A DNA stretch of 64,000 bases from Branchinecta lynchi. Taxonomy: Eukaryota; Arthropoda; Branchiopoda; Anostraca; Branchinectidae. Shown here one piece after another: positions 1-10,740 of the stretch. The stretch covers positions 9,176,001 to 9,240,000 of the forward strand of contig JAKZAP010000005.1 in the NCBI GenBank assembly GCA_023053575.1, read 5' to 3'. The notes beneath the pieces are model-generated. The model did not search any database, was not told the origin of the DNA, and was given only the letters and a program-made list of their open reading frames with translations. The stretch's first letter is position 1; each line of letters starts with the position of its first letter. The translations under genes were made by a program, and so were the position numbers.

Positions 1-87
1 TCTGTTAAGAAGATCCAGCAGAGCAAGATGGCCTTCAAGTGCATGGAAAACATCAACATGTTCCCTGAAGCAGCGAAGAAATTAAGA
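1..87 (+). CDS. Partial exon of a transgelin/calponin-family gene
   Basis: The frame starting at base 1 reads SVKKIQQSKMAFKCMENIN and continues to KKL. This resembles the calponin-homology-domain stretch of transgelins, where V-x-K-I-x-x-S-x-M-x-F-K-x-M-E-N-I is conserved. The family comprises actin-binding cytoskeletal proteins. The exon is cut by the left edge of the window. Its 3' end is uncertain: similarity ends near base 87, where a weak GT (gtcccc) could be the donor, and the frame then stays open to a stop near base 170 without family resemblance. The conserved segment that normally follows (a DLFQTVDLYE-like block) was not found between here and the candidate last exon at 5727-5897, so a missing exon or a decaying gene is possible. 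Confidence 0.6.
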
Positions 88-140
88 GTCCCCCGCATTT
101 TTCTTTTTTTCGCAAAATACCATGCCGCATTCTCATCCAG

Positions 141-314
141 CCAATCACGCGACAGAAACCCGTAGTTACCAAGCTTTCTACGCTCCCGAGCGTGGTAAGC
201 AAATAGTTACTATTTCGAGAAGGTTGGAACGGTTAACGTAGTAACTCTTCATGAGGTTGGAAAGAAAATAGTAACTAATAGTTGCTATTGTTAGAAAGGT
301 GGAACACACTCATA
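141..314 (+). repeat. Dispersed repeat, copy 1 (second copy at 36001-36187)
   Basis: The blocks ctacgctcccgagc, ggtaagcaaatagtta, ttcgagaaggttggaacgg and aaatagtaactaatagtt occur in the same order at 36001-36187. Both copies are about 175-185 bp and start after caatcacg. Inverted sub-motifs (gtagttac / gtaactac-like) suggest a small non-autonomous element. Termini and superfamily are not resolved. Confidence 0.7.
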
Positions 315-483
315 GTTCCAGACAATCCTCAAGAGAAAACGGTACCAGAATAATACGAAGATTAAACGAGACAGTACCAAAATTTAGGACGCAAGATAAA
401 AGAATGCTTGAATCGAAAAGAGAAATCCGGAAACAGTTTGATTTTGTCCCAGAAAGCCATTGTAAATTCGACCACTTGCAAGG

Positions 484-665
484 CCGTATCCAGGACTAGG
501 GGGATATAAATCCCCCCCCCCGAAACATTAAAAAATAACGATTATTATAGGCTTTTCCCTCTGATCTATGTGTTTTTTGTGCCTTTTTGTTCGACCAGCA
601 GGCAACCCAACCCGCCCCCGAAACGCAACCCCCCCCCCCCCCCGAAATAAATTCCTGGATACGGG
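484..665. mobile_element. MITE with GTATCCAGG-type inverted termini, copy 1
   Basis: The left end reads ccgtatccagg followed by a G run, and the right end reads a C run then cctggatacggg, giving short inverted termini around GTATCCAGG. The interior carries ttcgaccagcaggcaac, aggcttttccctctgat and ttttttgtgcctttttg, which reappear inverted at 14133-14250 and 17388-17556. G/C homopolymers sit beside each terminus in all copies. No coding capacity. Confidence 0.7.
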
Positions 666-669
666 CTTT

Positions 670-1548
670 ACCACGTGTATGCTATTTTCAGTGGTGGACC
701 TACCGCCCTGATTTTATGGTTCCTTATCAGGCCCTGTTGGCCCCCGTTGTTACGACTTCCGCATGCATTGTCAATCAATAGCTACATAAGAAAATATAAA
801 ATGTATTCCATAAAATCTCAAAGGGCCATGGAAAAAAACAAAAGCAGACCATGCCCCATCATCTTTTACAAAAAACTTTCCCTTTGATTCATGTCCACCT
901 TACTTTAACTTTTGCTTCCCAATACTGGTTTAAACCATTCCTCCCCTCGTACCACTTCCCCAAATATTTCCTTCCTTAGGTCTTTTAACTGACATTCACG
1001 CATTAAATGGGAAACACGTTCATTCATTGTCCCACACATCTGTCAGAAGTTGTGGGAGGCTTCATTCCTGAAAGGGCTAAATATTTCCCACAGACGGATC
1101 ATACTTACTAATCATGATGAAAATATGGCGCATTTTGCATAGAAATAGATTAAAAAAAAATACTACTTCAATATTTGTCTGTTCACGCTCATAAAGTACA
1201 ATATTAAGTCGGGCTTATTGCCTTGAAAATTTTCTACATTGCAATCAGAATGTTCTTTTCCCGTTTCCGCCTTTTGGGACCACAGACGAGATTAATGCAG
1301 AACTTCAAGGAATGTTTCCTTTATCTTTCATGGATTAGGTGCCACTAACCACATTGTTTTGGGACTCCAAAACCACACCGAGATACAATTGCGACACCCT
1401 TGATCAATCCGTGTGTCGGTTATTCCGACTTCCGAGTCAATGCCGCTAGTGCCGCCACAGTAGTTGACTCGCAACGTCTCAGTGCGAGTATACAATGGCC
1501 AGCATGTACTCCGCGTCACGTCACACTGTGTCAGGGCCTCTCACACTG
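670..1548. other. Gene-free stretch, nothing recognised
   Basis: AT-rich sequence with short ORFs that lack family resemblance. No repeat shared with the rest of the window was noticed. Confidence 0.5.
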
Positions 1549-1551
1549 TAA

Positions 1552-2107
1552 AGCATTGTCCTAATAGGTGTAATAAGGTGTATTACCGCGTATAAGACTT
1601 ATTACAGATTCCTCTTTTCCTCGGAGCGCGCTGTAATAAGGTGAATAAGGAGAATAGAGTAGCGTTCTATTCTGGCTTATGCAGGGCCAATCAGATCGCT
1701 TGGTTGGTTCCGCCAGCGGGCCGAGGAGAGGCGCAGCGTCGTCAGGGTTGCCAAAGAAAGCACAACAGTTCTACTTTGTTGGAAGCTAAAGAAACAACTT
1801 TTCTTAACAAAAACACGTTTTTATTCTATTACGACGGCTTTTCGTCAGTTCGAGGATCAATCCTGTCCATCCGTTATTTTAATAGCTTTTTTACAGTACA
1901 GTTTGCGTTATATTGTACTCGTGTACTTCAAGTAGTACCAAGAACCTCTTCGGATATTTTTAGAGCTCGAAAAATTGTATTACCTTGGCAACACCGGAAG
2001 CCGCATTGATAAGAACCTCTTGGGTTGTATTTGAACAGGCGTGTGTATTAAGACGTAAACATCGCGTATAGCGCTATTCACCTTATTACACCTATTAGGG
2101 CAATGCT
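1552..2107. mobile_element. MITE with about 30-bp inverted termini and TAA target duplication
   Basis: The left end agcattgtcctaataggtg (continuing taataaggtg) is matched by the reverse complement of the right end (cacctattagggcaatgct). The matched termini run about 30 bp, then diverge into related sub-terminal sequence with gcgtata on both sides. TAA flanks both ends (1549-1551 and 2108-2110). The 3-bp TWA duplication suggests a PIF/Harbinger-type non-autonomous element. A 122-codon open frame inside shows no transposase motif. Confidence 0.75.
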
Positions 2108-2109
2108 TA

Positions 2110-4160
2110 AGTGACACTCCGGATAGTAACGCGCTATTTCGTCACGTCCAGAACATCCATTTCCTTGTTTTCCGAGGTTCATTAAATTCTATTCTACGTC
2201 GTCGACATGGCAGAATTCCAAGTAAAAAAACTGGAGTGTCGGGAAGGGATTTTGTGGAGATGACATGACATGACGATCAATTGAGTGCTTTGAGCTGTTT
2301 CATCGAAAATTGCCAAAGCCGAATCAATCTGCAAATGTAGTTGACCCGAGGCAGGACATGGATTGGAAATGAATAGTTAAAATGCTGTCTGCTATGCCCT
2401 GCGTATGCAGCCACAAGCCGGTGAAAAGCCAGGACCGTTCTAATTTTTGTCTTCATGCGTATGAGTTAGAGCAGCAGCCTTGTTCTGTTGTAATTATTCT
2501 ACTTCTTCTTGACAGTGTTTGACGTCCGAACCCTTACTCTAGCAACACTTCCCTTTGCTTCATCTTTATGGTAAAATTTGTATTGTGGAAACCGAATACC
2601 ATCGACTCACTCTCAGTTTCCTCGACGTGAGCAGTAATGTAATCGGAACTGCTCAGAATTTGCCGTATTCCAGTTCAGCGGTTCCAAGCGGACTAGTTTA
2701 CGAAAGTCCTCCAATGCCTCATTATCAACACTCGTGACAGACATGGTAAAATAGATCCTCAGGTTGATAAGTAGAAAACGTGCAATCTGCTTCCCAGGTA
2801 ATGGAGGTTTTGCACTAACTGTGGAGTAGAAAGCGAAAATTAGCATTATCATATGATATGAATATTGACAGGACCAGGTCCGGTTGCTATGCACACAGAC
2901 ATCTGCACTGATGTACAGACACCAACGATTGACGAATAAAATGACATTACACTTGACTTTAAATACACACGACCGAAGATTTCGGGGGGATTGGATTTCT
3001 TCAAGGATTTAAAGTACAGGCAATCGGTATTATAAGTCTCTGGCCTTTGCCGGACCCGTAAACCTAATCTTTACACCCTAGCAAACCTTAATCAGATCCA
3101 ATGCAACCCCTTTGCGCCTTTAATTTCCGGTCTATATTCCGGCCAACATCTCGGTGATAGTCGAAAACTAGTTGGTCCATCATGATGTTTACCTTTATAT
3201 ACACGACTTGAAAAGTTTAATCAGTTTAATTTCATGAGCTTGTTCCTGTCTTCCCGTTCCGCGCTCGATTGTATTCCCGCCACGATCACGTAAATGCTAA
3301 CTCTCCTTTCCGATGTAAAATCGCCGTATACCTGGCGGAAGAGCCGAAAGTGGAACCACAGCTATCCCCAACAATCGCCGTAATTGGTTGGCACAGGATC
3401 TGAGTTGTTGAGTTTGAGTCGTTAGGGCGACATCTTCTTCCTGAGGATCAGTGGCGTGTTTTAATGTTTTCATATAGATTATTGCTTTACATTAGCCCAG
3501 GTCAGCTTCTACAATCAAGCGAAATGCAGACAATAGTTCGACCGTTGGACAGGTGTAATATCTGAGATGGTGAAGACCATGAAATACTAGACGACGGGAA
3601 AGAGACTAATTCCGTTGTTCTGTCGTGCTAGGAAATTTGCTACGACGCATTTCCTTTAACAGAACAACGGTGCGAACCTCTCTAACGATAAAAGTTACGC
3701 TTTCAGCTCGAAAGTTAAAAGTTTCTATTTTCTATTCATTCACTTCTGGGGTTTTTGTAGCCTACTATCTCTTTGTCACGGATGTTGATCATGATGAGAG
3801 GGGTACAACAAGTATCTTGGAAAAGAGGTCGGTTAAAAAGGACATCCCACTGCTGCCGCCACTTTATAACGGGGTTTCATCTGATGTTATGAGCCCTTCT
3901 TCTTAGTCTAATAGGTAACGTTCTTGAGGCCTCTGATCGATCACACTGTTCTTTATTCCCAGAGAGTTATTGGAAAGTATCACGTAACATTAAGTACAAA
4001 ATGTATAACGAAGACAGAAGACCCAAGATCCCCGTCTGGTAACCCGTTTTTAGTGGAGTGTACCTTGGAACAATCCACTATTGCGAGCACTGTAGCAGCT
4101 TTCAGCTTTCGGTTTTCGGTTTTCACCATATTTTGTGGAGCTCATAACTCGTGAACGAGT
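2110..4160. other. Gene-free stretch with a small inverted repeat
   Basis: No supported gene. An imperfect inverted repeat around 3612-3668 pairs ccgttgttctgt with acagaacaacgg and aggaaat with atttcct. Remaining ORFs (for example 3625-3906) show no domain. Confidence 0.4.
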
Positions 4161-4164
4161 GCAA

Positions 4165-4860
4165 GTATCGAGTTCAAACTTGGTACACTTGTGGGTATTG
4201 GGGTCTAGTTGTGCCTTTTGCGGGTCCCACTCCCCACACCGAGCCGGTTCAGGGTCAAATGGGCCTTGATTGCCCAGTGAATAATGTTCATAACTTAACC
4301 AGAACTGGACACAGGGCGATGAAATTTCTTGGACGTGTAGATCCTAGGGCTGGGAAATTGCTTTGAAAGTTGCACCTCCCCCACCCACCCCGTTCATGGG
4401 CAACTGGGTCCAGATTGCCCAGGTGTAAAGTTCGTTACCCGTGACAGAAATCAACAGGTATCAAGTTGAAACTTGGTAGGATTGTGATCATTGGGGTCTC
4501 TTTTTACTTTTTGTGGGTCCCAAGCCCCACCTCCACTTGGTTCAGGGGGAATTGGGCCCAGATTGCCCAATTTTTAATGTTTGTAACTTGACATTAACTG
4601 GCGATGAAATTCCTTTGTGCTTTTGGATCATAGGGGTTGGGGAGAATTGAACCATCCCCACCATCACCGTTCATGGGCAAGTGGGCCCAAATTGCCCATG
4701 AAACCCGTGACTGGAATCAAACTTTAAGCTCGTATACTTGAGGAAAAAAAGGTGTAAATACGTATTTTGATGGGTCCCGACCCCCCCCCCCCCTCCCGTT
4801 CATGGTCAGCTGGGCCCAGATTTCCCATGAGTTAAGTTCGTCAATGACAGGTGTCAAGTC
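4165..4860 (+). repeat. Degenerate tandem repeat, period about 300 bp
   Basis: Blocks such as gaaacttggta..attg..cattggggtct, gtgggtcccaa/gcgggtcccac, ggttcaggg and cagattgccca recur at about 4170 and 4470. Half-unit echoes (gttcatgggcaa.tgggcc) appear near 4390, 4670 and 4798. A pure C run occurs at about 4783. It looks like an aged minisatellite-type array, possibly the interior of a hairpin-ended element like those elsewhere in the window, but termini were not found. Confidence 0.6.
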
Positions 4861-5726
4861 CGACTGTTGTATAACAATTAAGACGACGCGACGGACTTCG
4901 ATCTTTAATGAACAGTTGGAAACTTGAATGCTTTGTCATATGATAGATGATATGCCGTTCATAATGAATTCGACAAAGAGGGCAATAGGCTCCTGCGATT
5001 TGGTTTATTGCACTTGTTATTACCTTGCTAATGAAGAAGATGTTGAAAGGGTGGGACTGACTGGCAGACCCAAAGGCAGACCATTAAGTGTTTGAACAAA
5101 TGCTATTCGTGCAAGACCTTTAACATTTCTTTGGATTTATACTGACGGTTTGTTTACATTTAAAGCTTTCAAAGTGGGATGATTACAGATTAGGTTATTT
5201 CATTCCTTGTTTGGTTATCGGGGATGAGAAATGTCTTGGTTCTAAAGTTGTCTGTATATTAAATGTGCTAAACATTTTTCTTTTACACTCCACGTCTGAG
5301 CGCTTGCGCACTTGTTTCAGCGGTAACCAATAATTCTAAAGTCTCTAGGAAACAGAAACTGCTGAAGACAGATTAATGCAACAGGCCAAGCTTGTGTTCA
5401 GCGTAAGAACGTCTTTTTTAACCCTGCATCTTTTCCCCAGATACTTGTAATGGGGGACAGAAAAAGAATAATCTGCTAGGAGCGCTGAACGGCCAATTCC
5501 AAGGTAATCAAACACGTTCGCGTCTTAGCTACGACATGACGAAGAATCTTGTGAAGAAGGTCCGAACAAAAATATCCTCTGAAGGAATACTTACGTTGGT
5601 ACAGGAATTCCATATCGACCCAAAAAAAGAAGAGGATAGATTTGTAAGCAGGAGTGCTTTGGTGAGGCATTTCGTCTGAAGGGTTGGAGTTTCTTGATCT
5701 TTATCTGAATGGATTATTTGTTCCAG

Positions 5727-5897
5727 ATGGCGAAATACGGTAAACCCAGCATCGGGCCAAAGGAAGCAGACAAGAATGTGCGACAGTTCACCGAAGAACA
5801 ACTCAAGGCCGGTGACGCAGTGATTTCCCTCCAGTATGGTAGTAACAAAGGTGCTAGTCAGAGCGGGTCTAGCTTTGGAAACACAAGACATATGTAG
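5727..5897 (+). CDS. Terminal exon of a transgelin/calponin-family gene
   Basis: The exon begins right after a good acceptor (tatttgttccag) in phase 0 and encodes 56 residues before TAG at 5895-5897. Visible blocks are GPKEADKNVRQFTEEQLKAG (residues 10-29) and SLQYGSNKGASQSGSSFGN (residues 34-52). The second matches the single C-terminal calponin-like repeat of transgelins and Mp20-type muscle proteins. The initial Met may be only an internal residue, because the splice acceptor directly abuts it. It is likely the 3' end of the gene whose CH-domain piece lies at 1-87, same strand and about 5.6 kb away. The middle exon was not located. No transposon signature lies inside the exon. Confidence 0.75.
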   Translation: MAKYGKPSIGPKEADKNVRQFTEEQLKAGDAVISLQYGSNKGASQSGSSFGNTRHM

Positions 5898-6600
5898 TCG
5901 GAAGTCTCTAGCCATTCCGTGAATTCATCAAGATTGAAAATTATTCAGGAAAAATGTAACGAGAAAACTATGTTGCTGCCAGTTCTATCTCTCGTTATCT
6001 GCAAATTGTATGGATTTTGAAATTGGTCATGTCGATTCATTTTCAACTTTGGACCTGTACTATTTGTTTCTATTGTATGTTTCGGAATTATCCTGTATGT
6101 TCTTTAGTAAACGTAAAACTCCTTATCGTATGACGTCCGAGAACTAAGGTTTGGTTTCGCAAGTTTGGCCGAAAACTTTTGTGTGAACTTTCGACGACGT
6201 TCCACGAGAATCTAACTTGGAAGAACAACTAACATGGATATTTGAAAGTCTTTGCTATGCGAGAAAATATCGTGTACGAGAACCGAAGCATCTTAAACTA
6301 ATGTATCTTTTACTAGATGAAAACTTGTCGCGGAAAACAAACGCTGATGTTCCATGCTCGTCTAAATTTTCAGAGTAAACTTAGCTACAGACCTTACATC
6401 ATCTAAAATTCTCCAAAATATTGTTAGTTATACCTTTTCTCATACTTATTTAATTTATGTCGTTCGCTTGTGTTAGTTTCTAATTTTAGCTTTTTCTTGT
6501 TAGTTTTTTTCTCTTTCATTTCTCATTTTCTTGTGCTAATTTCTTTGATTAGTTTTCTTGGAAATCAAACCTGAACGGAAGTTCAGTCCAGTTCAGACGG
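5898..6600 (+). other. Probable 3' UTR and flank of the transgelin-like gene
   Basis: AT-rich sequence without open frames follows the stop codon. No canonical AATAAA was recognised near the stop, so the polyadenylation site is not assigned. The rest to about 7000 also shows no gene or clear repeat. Confidence 0.3.
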
Positions 6601-7019
6601 TAGCCTTTTGACGTGGCTATAAACTAAGCAAACTTACGTGAAAATAATTATGAATCATCAAAAATTGCATAAAATAATTACCAATTACAAATATTACATA
6701 AAAACACACGAATACTCAAATCAGGCCAGAAGAGCCATACTGGTAGTGTTCAAAGAGAATAAATAACAAACCAGAAATCGACAAATCACAAGTTTCAGAT
6801 TATTTCGAAGACCCAGAAAAGCAGTTGCAAAACTGCAAGTTTCAGGGAACCTCGACGATCCCGAATCGCTATTTCCCAGCTATTTCCGGTAGCCAAGTAC
6901 TGACAGTGAAGCACTTGCAACGCCTGAAGAAACTACGATAGCGGCTGCATGTTGACCTGGCTGTTTTATAAGATACCCCCCTACCATATATCGAACTCTG
7001 TAGGAGACTTCCCGAAAGT

Positions 7020-7205
7020 GCCGTCCATAAGCATGCCTAGGCAAGCACGGATGTCTAGGCACGTGACTAGCATAAATCTGTGCCAATAGGCATGGGTATG
7101 AACGGTGATGTCTATAGGCACGGATTTTGGTCCAGGCACGGAGTCCTAGGTCTTAGAACTCAATGCCTAAGATGCTAAGCATGGGCACGTGCCTAGGCAT
7201 GCTTC
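7020..7205. repeat. Cluster of GCCTAGGCA-type palindromes
   Basis: The motif family tgcctaggcaagcac, tctaggcacg, tataggcacgg, tccaggcacgg, tgcctaag and gtgcctaggcatgc recurs at about 20-35 bp spacing over 180 bp. The core is the palindrome GCCTAGGC. The outer copies (agcatgcctaggcaagc at about 7030 and gtgcctaggcatgct at about 7190) are roughly inverted to each other. Confidence 0.6.
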
Positions 7206-7445
7206 TGAACCCGGCTTAAGAGTCATGGAACAATTTACAGCGCTGCCGCCTTGATTGGCTGATTTTTGTAAAAAATATTCGTTTCTCTCTTTGTTCAGTT
7301 AATCACGTGGAGAGTCATGATGGCTCTGTAAACTGCGCAGGATTTTTCAAAAATGCTGAACGTTTCCATCATCCACAATTGGCTGAGTTTCTGATTTCAG
7401 CTAGAAATCGAACGATGCGTAGACCCCAGCCCACCTTAATTTTAC

Positions 7446-8979
7446 CAGGGACCCATACATTTCCTGTAATGTTTCCATACAGGGGCCCGCGCTCTTGACC
7501 GAGCGTGAGATAGTTCGAGAAATACCCACGGGGATAAAATACCCTACTATCCAGATAGAAAAACTTTGTGGCAGCTATTGTGCTGAACTAGGGAATATTA
7601 TTTCTCTGTAATGGAAGAGTGTCCTGGATCTTTTGTCCTAGTTTAGGTAACTGGTGGCATGCTGATAGTCCTGAGTGAAGATGGCTCATACAGAAAGGTA
7701 TTATTTGTATATAATCATTTTTGTGCATGAATGAAGAGTTGTGTTGTGTCAAAAATGAAGCCATTGACAATGTGTGATAAGTTTTCTTGTGGTCTTTCGG
7801 CATGCACCCGATACAAATTTACAGAATTCAATTTTTTGTGTGGAAAAAGAACCTGATGTGCCGACGAGAATTGTTTGATTTGTTCTATGTTTTGCTCGAC
7901 TAGACTGTACAGAACTTGATTTCTTACGTGTAAAATTAACCCCTTGCACCGATAACACTTGAACTTCCCGGATGCCCCCGACAAAGTTTGTAGAATTTAT
8001 TTCCTTACGTACAAGTAGACCCCAATGTGCCAATGAGTCGACTGAGGCCCAACAAAAGCATAAAAAACTATTTCTTCTGGATTACCGAGGCACGATCAAA
8101 GCATGCAGAATTCAATTTCTTCATTGTTTTGCCCGACAAATGTTTGCAGGATTCTCTTTCTTGTGTCTAAAAAGAACCCGATGTGCCGACGAGTCGACCA
8201 TCGCCCGACAAAATATGAAAAAATTATGTCTTCGGAATTACTGAGGCACGACAAAAGCATGCAGAATTTGATTTATTCATTTGACCGACAAAGCAGGATT
8301 TCCTTACTTGCGTATAAAAATAACCTGATGTGCCGACGAGTCGACCATCGCCCGAATAAACATTTAAAAATGATTTTTTCGGGATTACTGAGGCACGACA
8401 AAAGCATGCAGAATTTGATTTATTCATTGTTTTGACCGACAAATGTTTGCAGGATTTCCTTTCTTGCGTATAAAAGGAACCTGATGTGCCGACGAGTCGA
8501 CCATCGCCCGAAAAAATATTAAAAAATGATTTCTTCGGGATTACTGAGGCACGACAAAAGCATGCAGAATTGATTTATTCATTTGACCGACAAATGTTTG
8601 CAGGATTTCCTTTCTTGCGTACAAAAAGAACACGATGTGCCGACGAGTCGACCATCGCCCGACAAAACATTACAAAATTATTTCTTCCGGATTATCGAGG
8701 CACGACAAAAGCACGCAGAATTATATTTCTTCAGTGTTTTGCCCGACAAATGTTTGCAGGATTTCATTTCTTGCGTATAAAAAGAACCCGATTTGCCGAC
8801 GGCTTCTGTGTTCTTTGAAACTTCTGGGAACAATTTTTTCTATCTGAGCAAGAACGCCGATTTGACCCAAGCGGAATTTTTGGAAACTAGCTGAGGCTCG
8901 GGCAACATAGCAGCAACATAAGTATAGGAAATGACTGGCCCCCTGTAAGGAAACATTACAGGAAATTTATGGGTCCCTG
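7446..8979. mobile_element. Element with about 45-bp inverted termini enclosing a tandem array
   Basis: The left terminus cagggacccatacatttcct continues gtaatgtttccatacagggg. The right terminus is its near-perfect inverse, ending gggtccctg at 8979. Between them lies the 150-155 bp satellite array at about 7780-8812. No transposase coding is visible. Target duplication is unclear: flanks attttac and atttgac are similar but not in register. It may be a non-autonomous DNA transposon that acquired or amplified a minisatellite. Confidence 0.75.
7780..8812 (+). repeat. Tandem satellite array, about 150-157 bp units, 6-7 copies
   Basis: The anchor gatgtgccgacgagtcgacc or a variant begins near 7855, 8024, 8180, 8327, 8483, 8634 and 8790, giving spacings of about 169, 156, 147, 156, 151 and 156 bp. 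Each unit also contains aggcacgacaaaagcatgcag, gaccgacaaatgtttgcagg and ttcttgcgtataaaaag. Open frames in this region come from the repeat and are not genes. The array lies entirely inside the inverted termini at 7446-8979. Confidence 0.9.
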
Positions 8980-9639
8980 ATTTGACCTAGATACGTTTAT
9001 CTAGTGAGCGGCGATGGCAGTTTCGAAGACTTTTATACAATCGAATTTGAAACTGAGCATGCGGTGGCCAGCGATAGGATCGCTGGGAAACTAGCCTGAC
9101 GTCTAATAATATTCTAAATTTCGTGACTCGTGACCTAAGCCGAAAATACTAAGTTTAAAAGAGAAAAATCAAACGGAGTTTGCATGCAGGTACCGTTGCA
9201 TGGAATGTCTGCAGCAATGGAATAGGTCTTAGTTTCATTCCGGGAATGTCTTGCTGTCCGATTTTGATAGCTAGTGCAAAGCCAATCGAAAGATTGCAGC
9301 CTATTCTAAGAAAACGGATATTTCTTCACCTTCATCTAAAACAGGATGACAAAAGAATTTATCACTGTGATCTATAATATTTTCTACTTTGAGGCTGACA
9401 TCGGTGTTTGGTTAGCAGTGTGAATGCGGACGTTTTTGGAAACGTTTTCCAATAATTTCTTAATTAATTCTTGATAATCATCGATATTAATGGAGAAAAG
9501 TTAACCGGAAATGAGATTCTAAAGGTTTCAAACTTTTACCAAAAGGAAGTCCCGCATCCTTTTGACTGTTTTTTGCACCTTCGAGTCGAAAGTAGGGCTT
9601 CCCTGATGAAAAATTTATCTCAAAATAGTACTATGAAGT

Positions 9640-9726
9640 AGTACGAAAAAGTAGCATGCAGTACTAACGATGCTACTACATGCTTCTACTCCAAGGCTAC
9701 CGTGTTACTGCATACTACCAAGAACA
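9640..9726 (+). repeat. Dispersed repeat rich in TACTACT, copy 1 (copy 2 at 25545-25630)
   Basis: The blocks agtacgaaaaagt, cagtactaacgatgctacta and gaggctaccgtgttactgc recur at 25545-25630 with about 90% identity. The second copy continues into degenerate tactac repeats. Superfamily unknown. Confidence 0.7.
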
Positions 9727-10044
9727 AATCCATTTCCGTTGGATAAAGCAAAATCTCTCTATACAGACTGTTATTTAGCCAAAGCTTTAGGAGTTTGCAG
9801 CCTGAATTTTCCAGCAAATTTCCGACGGATGAACATCTTTCCTGCAGATACACAAAATTCGGTTTCGTTTTACCACTTAACTAGTCAACCCTTGTAAACT
9901 TACAATAAGGGCTAACTTCAGACATCGAGGTTGATATCAGAAATAGCAACGAGACGATCCAGGTTATGGAAAATATCAGCAGAGCGCAGCGAGGTTATAT
10001 TTGTAAATGGCTGTAGAGGTTGTATACCGATATGAACCGAGTTT

Positions 10045-10197
10045 ACAGGTTACGAGATTACAGGTTTGTTTCCTTCCCCGAAGTTGAACCAGAGGATTGA
10101 CAGCCTGACGAGGACCCTTGCCAAGAAGGGCCGAAATATCGCTGATGAATAATCATAGCTGACGTATCCGTTGTAAACATTGTTGAATAAAAGAATA
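10045..10197 (+). mobile_element. Penelope-like terminal fragment
   Basis: It shares aggtttgtttccttcccc, gaagttgaac, attgacagcctgacgaggac, ccttgccaagaagggccg, aaatatcgctgatgaa and gctgacgtatccg with the flanking-duplicated element at 13815-14124. It is probably the same pseudo-LTR region, and the tail gtaaacattgttgaataaa is retained. Confidence 0.7.
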
Positions 10198-10476
10198 TTT
10201 TTATTGGTAATGCGGTAGGGAATTTTATTTTAGTAAAGTAGCAACCCAAGCCTACTGTAGACCTACTAAAATGACCACTGTTGAGACCCAAGTACTTCAG
10301 TTTCTACCGATACAGTCTTTGATTTTTTTGGCGATCCAGATATCATCTAGTGGTCGTGAAAGCCTAGTATAGATCTACTAAAATGACTACTTTAGGGGTC
10401 TTGGAAGTAAAAAGTAAACAATAACGAAACCACGGTTGGCTCTTGAGAAAATCAGAAAAATTCGAGATCAAAGACA

Positions 10477-10740
10477 GCGATCAATGCTGAATAACTAGCT
10501 TTTTGAAAGAAAGGGACAGTAGGATTTTGTTTCAGTTGACAAGCTGTATTTTCAGTGGAAATATGATTGTGACAAGGTATGATCTAGGGCATAGGCTGGT
10601 TGTCTATGAAAGTAAGGTGCTTAGTAATTTTTTCAATGCTTAGTAACTACCTTTTGGAAAGCGAGGATAGTAGGATGTTGTTTCAGTTGACAAGCTGTAT
10701 CTTCAGTTTAAATCTGGCTGTGACAAGTTATGACCTAAGG
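10477..10740 (+). repeat. Tandem duplication of about 150 bp, second copy interrupted by a hAT element
   Basis: Copy 1 (about 10477-10600) and copy 2 (about 10628-10740) share aatgct.a.taacta, agtaggat, gtttcagttgacaagctgta and tgtgacaag. Copy 1 continues uninterrupted as gatctagggcataggctgg. Copy 2 reads gacctaagg, then the transposon at 10741, and resumes as acctaaggcataggctg at 11824. Copy 1 is therefore the empty site. Confidence 0.85.

Noticed and set aside
1641..2009. 122-codon ORF
   Set aside because: Lies wholly within the MITE 1552-2107 and has no recognisable motif.
5440..5505. Possible small exon between ttttccccag and caag|gtaatc
   Set aside because: Its phase does not fit the terminal transgelin exon and the peptide lacks family resemblance.
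8103..8818. Several overlapping 110-codon ORFs
   Set aside because: All fall in the 150-157 bp satellite array; the peptides are translations of the repeat.
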